NCBI GenBank assembly: GCA_023396215.1
Contig: JAEWWW010000097.1
Coordinates: forward strand, 1-31,560
Direction of reading: 5' to 3'
DNA from: Bacillota bacterium
Lineage (GTDB): Bacteria > Bacillota > Clostridia > Oscillospirales > Ruminococcaceae
Length of the DNA stretch: 31,560 nt
Both the position numbers and the translations under genes were made by a program. Of the stretch, positions 7,359 to 14,745 are shown piece after piece (position 1 is the stretch's first letter; each line of letters opens with the position of its first letter). The notes beneath the pieces were generated by a model that was not told where the DNA came from, searched no databases, and saw only the letters and a program-made list of their open reading frames with translations.

Positions 7359-7391
7359 CCCAAAAATCTTTTCAATGGGGGATAAGTGGCG

Positions 7392-8693
7392 ATGCTAAAC
7401 ACGAAACTCTTAGGCGGCGTAAAGGTCAAGCACCATAAGACCACAGCGCATCTGCCTGCCGAAGCAATGCCCATACCCGACAAGGTTTCAATTCCCATGC
7501 TTCAGCATTTGGGACCTGCCTGCGAGGTAAAGGTTCAGGTGGGAGAAACCGTCAAGGTGGGACAGGTAATCGGTGATTCCACAGCGCTCTTTTCAGCGCC
7601 GATACACGCAAGCGTATCCGGTACTGTAACTGCGATTGAGGATTTCACAACATCCAGCGGGGCAACCTGCAAGAGGGTCGTGATTACCGCGGACAAGCAG
7701 CAGGAGCTTGACCCGGCAATCAAAAAGCCCGAGATAACCGACCACAAAAGCTTTGTGGCGGCCATCAGAGCTTCGGGGCTGGTGGGCCTTGGCGGGGCGG
7801 GGTTCCCGACCCATGTCAAGCTGAACCCGCCCGACCTCAGCAAAATTGATACACTGCTTATCAATGGCGCCGAGTGTGAACCGTACATCACAGCCGACCA
7901 CCGCACCGCTCTGGACGATTCCCAGAACCTGCTGGACGGCGTTGCCGCGGTACAGAAGTACCTTGGCATAGCAAAGGCCATTATCGCTATTGAGGATAAC
8001 AAGGCCGATGCAATCGAAAAACTGCGCGGCATGACCGCCGACAACAGCGCGGTAGAGGTCAAGGCGCTGCCTGCCATATATCCGCAGGGTGCAGAGAAGG
8101 TTACCATCTACCAGTCCACCGGGCGCATCATACCCGAGGGCAAGCTGCCTTCCGACGTGGGCGTGGTGGTGCTGAACATCACCACCATCTCGGTGCTGGG
8201 GCAGTATCTGAAGGACGGCATTCCTCTGATAACCAAGACGCTGACCGTTGACGGCGGCGCTATTGCCAAGCCCAAAAATGTGGTTGCCCCCATCGGCGCT
8301 TCCTATAAGGATGTCATCGCCTTCTGCGGCGGCTTCAGCCAGGAGCCCGGCAAGATTTTGATGGGCGGCCCCATGATGGGCATCGCCATCGCCGACGAGG
8401 ATCTGCCGGTTATCAAAAACAACAACGCTCTGCTGGTCTTTGACCAAAAGCAGGCCAAGGGCATGGAGGAAACCCCCTGCATCCGCTGCGGCCGGTGCAC
8501 CAGAGCCTGCCCGGTGCTGCTTATGCCGGCATCGATGGAAGGACGTTTTCTCAACAACGATGTGGAGGGCCTCAAAAAGCTGAAGGCCAACCTTTGCATC
8601 GAGTGCGGCTGCTGCTCTTATGTCTGCCCGGCTAAGCGCCATCTGGTGGCCAGACACAGACAAGCCAAGCAGTTGCTGAAGAATATGAAGTAA
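7392..8693 (+). CDS. rnfC: Rnf complex subunit RnfC (ferredoxin:NAD+ oxidoreductase)
   Basis: Cytoplasmic subunit that binds FMN and NAD(H) and passes electrons between RnfB and NAD+ in the ion-translocating Rnf complex. The protein is 433 residues, normal for the family. The N-terminal beta domain (LLGGVKVKHHK...VKVQVGETVKVGQVIG) is followed by the NuoF-like Rossmann region with LVGLGGAGFPTHVKL and INGAECEPYIT. Two [4Fe-4S] motifs follow: CIRCGRCTRACP near residue 363 and CIECGCCSYVCP near residue 402. The ATG at 7392 suits the GGGGGA at 7377-7382; an in-frame GTG at 7386 is too close. It is first of the contiguous rnfCDGEAB set, the usual order in Clostridia. Confidence 0.97.
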   Translation: MLNTKLLGGVKVKHHKTTAHLPAEAMPIPDKVSIPMLQHLGPACEVKVQVGETVKVGQVIGDSTALFSAPIHASVSGTVTAIEDFTTSSGATCKRVVITADKQQELDPAIKKPEITDHKSFVAAIRASGLVGLGGAGFPTHVKLNPPDLSKIDTLLINGAECEPYITADHRTALDDSQNLLDGVAAVQKYLGIAKAIIAIEDNKADAIEKLRGMTADNSAVEVKALPAIYPQGAEKVTIYQSTGRIIPEGKLPSDVGVVVLNITTISVLGQYLKDGIPLITKTLTVDGGAIAKPKNVVAPIGASYKDVIAFCGGFSQEPGKILMGGPMMGIAIADEDLPVIKNNNALLVFDQKQAKGMEETPCIRCGRCTRACPVLLMPASMEGRFLNNDVEGLKKLKANLCIECGCCSYVCPAKRHLVARHRQAKQLLKNMK

Positions 8694-8706
8694 AGGGTGG
8701 TTTTCT

Positions 8707-9642
8707 TTGAACAGTAAGCTGATTGTATCATCTTCTCCTCACGTGAGAGATAGAGCAACCACCAGTTCCATCATGCGTGACGTTATTATTGCGATGGTTC
8801 CTGCGCTGATTGCCTCTACCGTTATCTTCGGGGTTCGCGCCGCACTGCTTATCGCCGTCTGCGTGGTATCCTGCGTGGTATTTGAATATCTTTTTGCACT
8901 TGTTGCCAAAAAGCCGCAGAGCGTCTCCGACCTGAGCGCCGTTGTCACCGGCATTCTGCTGGCCTTCAACCTGCCGCCCACGCTGCCTTTCTGGATGGCG
9001 ATTGTCGGCAGCTTTGTGGCCATCGTTGTGGTCAAGCAGCTCTTTGGCGGTATCGGTCACAACTTTGCAAACCCCGCCATTGTAGGCCGCATCGTGCTGA
9101 TGGTTTCCTTCAGCCTGCCGATGACCAACTGGTGGGTTCCAAGCTTTACAGGCTCGGGCATACAGCTGGTTTCGGGCGCAACCCCCCTGGGCCTGCTGGC
9201 CCAGGGTCAGCCCATTCCCGACTACCTCTCCCTTGCCATCGGCATGAGGGGCGGCTCGCTGGGTGAAACCTGCGGCATCGCTCTGGTGCTGGGCGGCATC
9301 TATCTGATGGTCAGAAAAATCATCACCGTTACCACCCCGCTGGTGTTTATCGGCGGCGTGGCCGTCTTTGCCGCACTGCTGGGCCAGGATCCTCTGGTGC
9401 AGGTGCTTACCGGCGGCGTGCTGCTGGGCGCCATCTTTATGGCAACCGACTACTCTACATCCCCCACAACCGAAAGCGGCAAAGCCGTCTTTGCTCTGGG
9501 CTGTGCCATACTTACCGTGGTTATCAGAACCTACGGCTCCTATCCCGAGGGTGTTTCCTTCGCCATCCTGCTGATGAACATCCTTTCACCGCACATTGAT
9601 AACCTCACAAGAACCAAGCCCTTAGGAGGTATCAAGGCATGA
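8707..9642 (+). CDS. rnfD: Rnf complex subunit RnfD
   Basis: Integral membrane subunit of Rnf with a covalently bound FMN. It has 311 residues and about nine or ten hydrophobic helices. The N-terminus (VSSSPHVRDRATTSSIMRDVIIAM) matches the family, which supports the TTG start at 8707 behind AGGGTGG at about 8694-8700; the next in-frame ATG would remove this conserved stretch. The flavin attachment motif is SGATP with Thr159 as the likely FMN-bearing residue. Other family stretches are KQLFGGIGHNFANPAIVGR and FMATDYSTSPTT. The stop overlaps the rnfG start (ATGA), so the two are coupled. Confidence 0.96.
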   Translation: MNSKLIVSSSPHVRDRATTSSIMRDVIIAMVPALIASTVIFGVRAALLIAVCVVSCVVFEYLFALVAKKPQSVSDLSAVVTGILLAFNLPPTLPFWMAIVGSFVAIVVVKQLFGGIGHNFANPAIVGRIVLMVSFSLPMTNWWVPSFTGSGIQLVSGATPLGLLAQGQPIPDYLSLAIGMRGGSLGETCGIALVLGGIYLMVRKIITVTTPLVFIGGVAVFAALLGQDPLVQVLTGGVLLGAIFMATDYSTSPTTESGKAVFALGCAILTVVIRTYGSYPEGVSFAILLMNILSPHIDNLTRTKPLGGIKA

Positions 9643-10952
9643 AAACATTGAAAGAGCTTGCAGTACCGGTTATTGTTCTTACTGTTATCTGCGCGGTGGT
9701 GACGGGGGCCCTTGCGCTGACCTACCAGTTCACCGCCCCTTACATCGCAAAGGCGGCTGCCTCGGCGGCCGACGGCGCAAGAATCGAGCTTCTGCCCGAG
9801 GCGGACAGCTTCACCCAGCTTACCGACGAAGCGGTAACCGGCATCGAGGGCCTTGTGGACGCCTATCAGGCGGATAACGGGGCGGGCTTTGTCTTTACCT
9901 CCAAGGCCAAGGGCTATGGCGGCGATGTCTTTGTGATGACCGGCATCAGCAGCGAAGGCCAGATTACCAACGTCAAGCTGATGGAAAACTCTGAAACCCC
10001 CGGGCTGGGTACCCGCGTAGGCGAGGAAGCGCATGTTTCCAAGTTTATCGGTAAAGACTCCAAGCTGGAGGGAACCGACGTTGTTTCCGGCGCCACCATC
10101 TCTTCTACAGCCTTTAAGGATGCTATATTGATTGCTTTCCAGGCTTACGGCGCTGCCGCAGGCGTTGAGGTAGAGGTTCCCGAAGAGCCGGTTATTGACC
10201 CCCGCACCGTGATTTTCCCCGGCGAGGAGCTGATCCCCATCCAGATTGAGGGCGCTGACGAAGCCTATCAGGCCGGCAGCAGCGGCATCATCGTTGTGGT
10301 GAAGGTCGAAGGCTACCATCCCGGCATGGAGGTTATCACCGGTATCGGCGCCGACGGCAAGATTGCCGGCGTGGGTATGGGCGCCAACGAAGAAACCAAG
10401 GGCCTCGGCACCAAGGTAGGCGAAGCCGAGCATACCGCCAAATTTGTGGGGCTTGAGGCAGATGCTGTCGACAGCGTTGCTGCCGTAACCAACGCCACCA
10501 TCTCCAGCGACGGCTTTAAGCGCGGCGTCAAAAAGGCGTTCGAGCTGGTCACACAGGAGATGCTGGACGCCCTTGCAACCGCGAAATATACTCAGGTGCT
10601 GCCCGGCGCAACAACCTTTGAACCCTTTGAAGCCGAAAATGCCATCGAGGCTGTGCGCGCCGAAAACGGCATTGTGGTTGTTACTCAGGCCGAAGGCTAC
10701 GGCGGTGCCATCACCGCTGTGGTGGGCATCGATAACAACGGCGTCATTACCGGCGTCAACTTCCTGAGCAACCACAGCGAAACACAGGGCCTTGGCACCA
10801 AGGCGCTGGATAAAGAGCACACTTCCCAGTTCGTCGGCAAGGATACCGCCGACGGAGTGGCCGCCGTTTCCAATGCGACCGTCACCTCCGACGCGGTGAA
10901 AAAGGCGATTGCAAAGGCTTTGGCGATTTATGAAGCAACAAAGGGGGCGTAG
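9639..10952 (+). CDS. rnfG: Rnf complex subunit RnfG with three tandem FMN-binding modules
   Basis: RnfG is anchored by one N-terminal helix (here residues 6-28) and carries FMN outside the membrane. The usual protein is about 200 residues with one FMN_bind domain; this one has 437 residues. The module of roughly 130 residues occurs three times, each beginning with an LP-containing segment (LLPEADSF at 51, IFPGEELI at 192, VLPGATTF at 320), running through a repeated GLGT(K/R) motif (123, 256, 385), and ending in the flavinylation site: VVSGATISS (Thr153), AVTNATISS (Thr287) and AVSNATVTS (Thr414). Only module 1 fits the full DxxSGAT consensus; modules 2 and 3 have Ala for Asp and Asn for Gly but keep the Thr. 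The ATG at 9639 has AGGAGGT 10 nt upstream. The enzyme that would attach FMN, ApbE, is not in this window. Confidence 0.95.
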   Translation: MKTLKELAVPVIVLTVICAVVTGALALTYQFTAPYIAKAAASAADGARIELLPEADSFTQLTDEAVTGIEGLVDAYQADNGAGFVFTSKAKGYGGDVFVMTGISSEGQITNVKLMENSETPGLGTRVGEEAHVSKFIGKDSKLEGTDVVSGATISSTAFKDAILIAFQAYGAAAGVEVEVPEEPVIDPRTVIFPGEELIPIQIEGADEAYQAGSSGIIVVVKVEGYHPGMEVITGIGADGKIAGVGMGANEETKGLGTKVGEAEHTAKFVGLEADAVDSVAAVTNATISSDGFKRGVKKAFELVTQEMLDALATAKYTQVLPGATTFEPFEAENAIEAVRAENGIVVVTQAEGYGGAITAVVGIDNNGVITGVNFLSNHSETQGLGTKALDKEHTSQFVGKDTADGVAAVSNATVTSDAVKKAIAKALAIYEATKGA

Positions 10953-10956
10953 GCGA

Positions 10957-11622
10957 ATGAGCAAGCTTAAAACATTAACAAACGGCTTTATCAAAGAAAA
11001 TCCGGCTTTAGTTCTGCTTTTGGGGGCCTGCCCCACGCTGGCTGTTACCACCTCGGTACAGAATGCAATCGGCATGGGCGCCGCCGCAACCTTTGTTCTG
11101 GTGGGCTCCAACATTATCATTTCCATGCTGAAAAAGGTCATTCCCGATAAGGTGAGAATCCCCAGCTATATCGTTATCATCGCGGGGCTCGTCACCATCG
11201 TGCAGTTGTTCCTTCAGGCGTTTTATCAGCCCATCTACAAGGCACTGGGCATCTTCCTGCCGCTGATTGTGGTAAACTGCATCATCCTCGGCCGGGCCGA
11301 AATGTTTGCAAGCAAAAACAAGGTGGTGGATTCCGCCCTTGACGGCATCGGTATGGGCATTGGGTTTACCCTCGCGCTGCTGGTTATGGCCTCGCTGAGA
11401 GAGATTTTGGGTCAGGGCACCTGGTTTGGCCTGAGTGTTGTGCCTGCCTCTGTCGACCCTATGGCCATCTTTAAGCTGGCCCCCGGGGGCTTCTTTGCCT
11501 ACGGCATAGTGGTTGCCGCCGTTGGGGCGCTCTCTAAGGGCAGGGGTGTAAAAGCCAAGGCCGGCTGCGGGGCCTGCCCCTCCGCCGGGCTCTGTGGCGA
11601 TGCCGAGAAGGGAGAGTGCTAA
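10957..11622 (+). CDS. rnfE: Rnf complex subunit RnfE
   Basis: Integral membrane subunit, 221 residues with six predicted helices, paired with RnfA around a buried iron-sulfur cluster in the Rnf/Nqr family. The N-terminus (TNGFIKENPALVLLLGACPTLAVTTS) holds the conserved Cys of the LGxCPxL motif; a second Cys occurs in VVNCIILGRAE. The ATG at 10957 lies behind AGGGGG (10942-10947); the frame is open further upstream inside rnfG but that part is not conserved. The last 20 residues form a cysteine-rich tail (CGACPSAGLC...GEC, four Cys) that could bind a metal ion on the cytoplasmic side; such tails seem to be a clostridial feature. It starts 4 bp after rnfG. Confidence 0.96.
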   Translation: MSKLKTLTNGFIKENPALVLLLGACPTLAVTTSVQNAIGMGAAATFVLVGSNIIISMLKKVIPDKVRIPSYIVIIAGLVTIVQLFLQAFYQPIYKALGIFLPLIVVNCIILGRAEMFASKNKVVDSALDGIGMGIGFTLALLVMASLREILGQGTWFGLSVVPASVDPMAIFKLAPGGFFAYGIVVAAVGALSKGRGVKAKAGCGACPSAGLCGDAEKGEC

Positions 11623-11625
11623 CCG

Positions 11626-12216
11626 ATGAAAGAAATGATGATTATCCTCTTTAGCGTTATCCTTGTAGATAACTTTGTGCTTTCAAAGTTTCTGGGTATC
11701 TGCCCCTTTTTGGGCGTATCCAAAAAGCTGGATTCCGCAGTGGGCATGAGCCTTGCCGTGACCTTTGTCATGACCCTCGCCACCGCGGTAACCCACCCCA
11801 TCTACACCAAAATCCTTGAACCCAGAGAGCTGGGTTACCTGCAAACGCTGGTGTTCATTCTGGTCATCGCGGCGCTGGTGCAGCTGGTAGAAATCATCCT
11901 TAAAAAATATGTGCAGCCGCTTTACCGGTCGCTGGGCATCTACCTGCCCCTGATTACCACCAACTGCGCGGTGCTGGGCGTGGTGCTGCTGAACATCGAC
12001 CAAACCTATACCTTTGCCCAGTCGATGGTAAACGCCGTGGGCGCAGGTCTGGGCTTTATGCTGGCGATGACCCTTTTTGCCGGTGTGCGCGGTCGCGTGG
12101 ATTCCGGCGACGTTCCCGCCGCCTTCAAGGGTGTACCGATTACACTGATTGCAGCTTCAATCGTCTCGCTGTCCTTTATGGGATTTTCCGGGGTGATTGA
12201 GGGGCTGTTTCAATAA
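11626..12216 (+). CDS. rnfA: Rnf complex subunit RnfA
   Basis: Integral membrane subunit, 196 residues and about six helices, homologous to RnfE and inserted in the opposite sense. The family start (ILVDNFVLSKFLGICPFLGVSKK) contains the conserved Cys of LGICPFLG, and a second conserved Cys is in TTNCAVLGVVL. The ATG at 11626 follows GGGAG near 11610-11615; another in-frame ATG three codons later is possible. The 3-bp gap after rnfE indicates coupled translation. No defect is seen. Confidence 0.96.
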   Translation: MKEMMIILFSVILVDNFVLSKFLGICPFLGVSKKLDSAVGMSLAVTFVMTLATAVTHPIYTKILEPRELGYLQTLVFILVIAALVQLVEIILKKYVQPLYRSLGIYLPLITTNCAVLGVVLLNIDQTYTFAQSMVNAVGAGLGFMLAMTLFAGVRGRVDSGDVPAAFKGVPITLIAASIVSLSFMGFSGVIEGLFQ

Positions 12217-12228
12217 GAGAGGGGGAGA

Positions 12229-13029
12229 ATGCAACCAATGGAATCTATTCTATTACCGGTGCTGCTGGTAGCGGCCGTTGGGCTTATTGCCGGACTTATC
12301 CTCTCGCTGGCTGCGAAGTTTATTGCTGTCGAAACAGATGCAACAGTGGCTCAGGTCAGAGAGATGCTGCCCGGCGCCAACTGCGGCGCTTGCGGTTATG
12401 CCGGATGTGACGAATATGCCGAGAAGGTGGCAAGCGGCGAAGCTGCTGTCAACCTGTGCATCCCCGGCGGCAAAAAGCTGGCCGGCGACCTTGCGGCACT
12501 GATGGGTACGGAAGCCTCGGCCGTCAGCGAGCCCCGCGCCTTTGTGCGCTGTGTCGGCGACTGCAACGCCGCCGAATACTCGATGGACTACGAAGGCCCC
12601 CAAACCTGCAAAGCCTGCAGCACCTTCTTTGGCGGCAACAAGAGCTGCCCCACCGCCTGCTTGGGTTACGGCGACTGCGCCGTGGTCTGCCAGTTTGGCG
12701 CCATCGAGATCAAAGACGGTATCGCTTATATAGACGCCGAACTCTGCACCGGCTGCGGCCTCTGCGTCAAGGAGTGCCCCAAGCAGATTATCCGCATGGT
12801 GCCCAAGAGCAACAAGGTCACCGTTTCCTGCGCTTCCCACCAAAAGGGCGCAGTTACCCGCAAGGTTTGCAAAAACGGCTGCATCGCCTGCATGAAGTGC
12901 CAGAAGACCTGCCGGTTTGACGCCATCAAGGTGGCTGATAATCTGGCCGATATCAACCCCGACCTTTGCACCAACTGCGGTGAATGCGTCGAGGTTTGCC
13001 CCACCGGGTGCATCCTGGTATCTGCATAA
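12229..13029 (+). CDS. rnfB: Rnf complex subunit RnfB (ferredoxin-accepting, multi [4Fe-4S])
   Basis: Electron entry subunit that accepts electrons from reduced ferredoxin. The protein is 266 residues: one N-terminal membrane helix (8-32), a four-Cys Fe-S domain (Cys52, 55, 60, 77 in NCGACGYAGCDEYA), a Cys-rich region (Cys127, 130, 140, 144, 150, 154), and three ferredoxin-type motifs CTGCGLCVKECP (173-183), CIACMKCQKTC (218-228) and CTNCGECVEVCP (247-257). That is enough for several [4Fe-4S] clusters, as in other clostridial RnfB. The purine-rich ribosome-binding stretch 12218-12227 fits either the ATG at 12229 or the one at 12238; the first is only 3 nt from the G-run. It is last in the operon and is followed by a strong terminator. 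Confidence 0.96.
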   Translation: MQPMESILLPVLLVAAVGLIAGLILSLAAKFIAVETDATVAQVREMLPGANCGACGYAGCDEYAEKVASGEAAVNLCIPGGKKLAGDLAALMGTEASAVSEPRAFVRCVGDCNAAEYSMDYEGPQTCKACSTFFGGNKSCPTACLGYGDCAVVCQFGAIEIKDGIAYIDAELCTGCGLCVKECPKQIIRMVPKSNKVTVSCASHQKGAVTRKVCKNGCIACMKCQKTCRFDAIKVADNLADINPDLCTNCGECVEVCPTGCILVSA

Positions 13030-13046
13030 CAGACTAATACCGCTTG

Positions 13047-13074
13047 AACCCCCGCTGCAATGCAGCGGGGGTTT
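13047..13074 (+). terminator. Rho-independent terminator of the rnf operon
   Basis: A perfect 12-bp stem, AACCCCCGCTGC (13047-13058) with GCAGCGGGGGTT (13062-13073) and loop AAT, lies 17 bp after rnfB. The following TTTATATATTTT acts as the T-rich tract. Confidence 0.9.
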
Positions 13075-13132
13075 ATATATTTTCTGTCAAAACCAGCTTG
13101 CTTACCAGTTTTTAGCAAAAACCTGATTGTTT

Positions 13133-13165
13133 TTGAATTGAAATTTTGCAATTCAATGATATAAT
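13133..13165 (+). promoter_or_regulatory. Promoter overlapped by a perfect inverted repeat (possible operator)
   Basis: TTGAAA (13138-13143) and TATAAT (13160-13165) have a 16-bp spacer. The repeat TTGAATTG (13133-13140) and CAATTCAA (13149-13156) spans the -35 box and spacer, where a repressor would block RNA polymerase. It drives the coiled-coil gene through a leader of about 140 nt in which I see no gene. Confidence 0.6.
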
Positions 13166-13308
13166 ATACACATAGTTGGCGTAAAAGCCGATACCGGGCG
13201 TCACCCCAATGCCGCACAGACCCCGGCTACCTTCGGCGGGTTTTGGGACAAGCACTGCCATTTCAAAGAGATTTTGCTCATTCTGATAAATATAACGGAG
13301 GCGATGGT

Positions 13309-14406
13309 GTGGAGCAGCATGCTGCGTTTAAATCCAGCTTGTTTGGGTTTGATAAAAAGCTCGTTCTTGACTACATATTTGCGTTCAGCCAGCAGGCGAA
13401 GGAGATAGAGGACGAACTCAACCGCCAGATAGCGGATATTGCTGCCTCACGCGACCAGCTTAGCAAGCAGCTGGAGGAAGCCGAGAACCAGTTTGAGATT
13501 GTAAATGCCAAATACAGCACCGAATGTGAAGCTTCCCGCAAGGCAGCGCAGATGATTGCCGAGCTGGGGGAGGAGATTCAGCGCCAAAAACAGATTGTAC
13601 ACGACAAGGACAGGGAACTGGCTATCCAGAACGAGCGCTGCAACCAACTGCAGCTTAAGGCCCGCAGCATGGAGCTGAAAAGCCGCAAGTATGACGAGCT
13701 TTCACAGCAGATAGGCGAAATTGTGCTGGAGGCACAGGCCGTGGCCCAGCAAATTGTGGCGCAGGCCAAGGGGCGTGTGGCCCAGCTTGAGGAGGCCGGC
13801 GAGCAGCCCGAGCAGGAAAGCGCCGACCTGAAGTTTCAAATCAAACAGGATTTAGACAAAATGAAGGCCGGCATGAACGACATGTTTTCGGCTCTGAGCA
13901 GCCGGATTGAGGCTCTCGAAACCGGCAGGGAATTGCTGCAGGGGGGCGACCCGGCGTTGGAGCGCCACATCGCCAACCTGAATCAGGAGGCCGAGAAGAT
14001 GCAGGCCGACGTTACCGCTCTGCACCTCCGGCTGACCCGGCTGGAGGCCGAGGCTGCCGAAAAGGTACATCAGTTGGTCATTCGGATTGGCACGGTCGAG
14101 GCCGGAGCCGCACAGGCGGTTGCCCTTGCCGATAAAGTCAGCGGCATCGAGCAAAACGTAGACCGCGTACAGGCAGAAACCTCCGCCTTGGTGGAGCGCA
14201 TCTCAGAGGTTGAGGCAAGAGGGGATAAGGAGCAGGCCGCCCGTGCCGCCGCAGCCGCGCAGCAGGCAGCCAGAGCCGCTCAGCATTCCCCCGCGGGGCG
14301 CGCCCCGGTGCCGGCAGGCTCCAGACAACGGCCGTCAGGCCCTGTGCCTCCCAAGGCGCAGGATAAGCTGGATTCTTTTTTCCGCAGCAGGCAGTTTGGG
14401 CGGTAG
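13309..14406 (+). CDS. Coiled-coil protein with DivIVA-like N-terminus
   Basis: A protein of 365 residues without a signal peptide or membrane helix. It starts near SSLFGFDKKLVLDYIFAFSQQ, resembling the short N-terminal motif (FGF.K..V..Y) of DivIVA-like clostridial proteins that precede long coiled coils. Residues 25-130 and 185-315 are heptad-rich, Glu/Gln/Ala-heavy coiled coil. The C-terminus is an Ala/Pro/Arg-rich disordered tail ending LDSFFRSRQFGR, a possible peptide docking site. The GTG at 13309 is chosen because GGAGG (13297-13301) lies 7 nt upstream and the conserved motif starts just after; a TTG at 13243 has no such site. A role in cell division or polar scaffolding is inference. 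Confidence 0.7.
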   Translation: MEQHAAFKSSLFGFDKKLVLDYIFAFSQQAKEIEDELNRQIADIAASRDQLSKQLEEAENQFEIVNAKYSTECEASRKAAQMIAELGEEIQRQKQIVHDKDRELAIQNERCNQLQLKARSMELKSRKYDELSQQIGEIVLEAQAVAQQIVAQAKGRVAQLEEAGEQPEQESADLKFQIKQDLDKMKAGMNDMFSALSSRIEALETGRELLQGGDPALERHIANLNQEAEKMQADVTALHLRLTRLEAEAAEKVHQLVIRIGTVEAGAAQAVALADKVSGIEQNVDRVQAETSALVERISEVEARGDKEQAARAAAAAQQAARAAQHSPAGRAPVPAGSRQRPSGPVPPKAQDKLDSFFRSRQFGR

Positions 14407-14488
14407 GGGCCGTTTGGAGCGCCCGGAACCCCAGCCTTTTTGCGCGGGGGAGGATACCCAAACCGCAAATCATGTAAAGATACCGCTG

Positions 14489-14521
14489 AAAGAGGACTGT
14501 CTTAAAGGGCAGCCCTCTTTT
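14489..14521 (+). terminator. Terminator after the coiled-coil gene
   Basis: AAAGAGG-A-CTGTC (14489-14501) pairs with GGCAG-C-CCTCTTT (14508-14520), with one A/C mismatch and one G-T pair, followed by T. It lies 83 bp after the stop and just before repeat copy 1. Confidence 0.7.
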
Positions 14522-14537
14522 GACGAAGCAGGCGGAC

Positions 14538-14715
14538 TAAGGCAACACCGCACAATTCACGGCTATCGCCTTAAGCACCCTGTCGCTTGCGGATTTTCCG
14601 TAATCCTTCACAAAAATCCTCGGGAATACACCCAGTATTCCCTGTGGTTTTTGTTTTATCTGACGAAAAATCTGCCGGCGCACCAGAGCACTTAGAACTG
14701 TGCGGTATTGCCTTA
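14538..14715 (-). repeat. 178-bp inverted-repeat-ended element, copy 1 (inverted)
   Basis: Non-coding element with ends TAAGGCAACACCGCACAATTC-like and its complement (CTGTGCGGTATTGCCTTA). It matches, in inverted orientation, the copies at 17730 and 30789 along nearly the whole length, with scattered substitutions. A central GAATAC/GTATTC hairpin is present. With the terminator before it, it fills most of the 339-bp gap between the coiled-coil gene and ispD; ispD starts 30 bp after it. Confidence 0.88.
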
Positions 14716-14745
14716 AACATCAGCAGAAATGCAGGGGGGTAGCCG

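Noticed and set aside
9540..11141. A 533-residue minus-strand frame opposite rnfG
   Set aside because: It is a shadow of the rnfDGE coding sequence; its length only reflects codon bias and the repeated modules.
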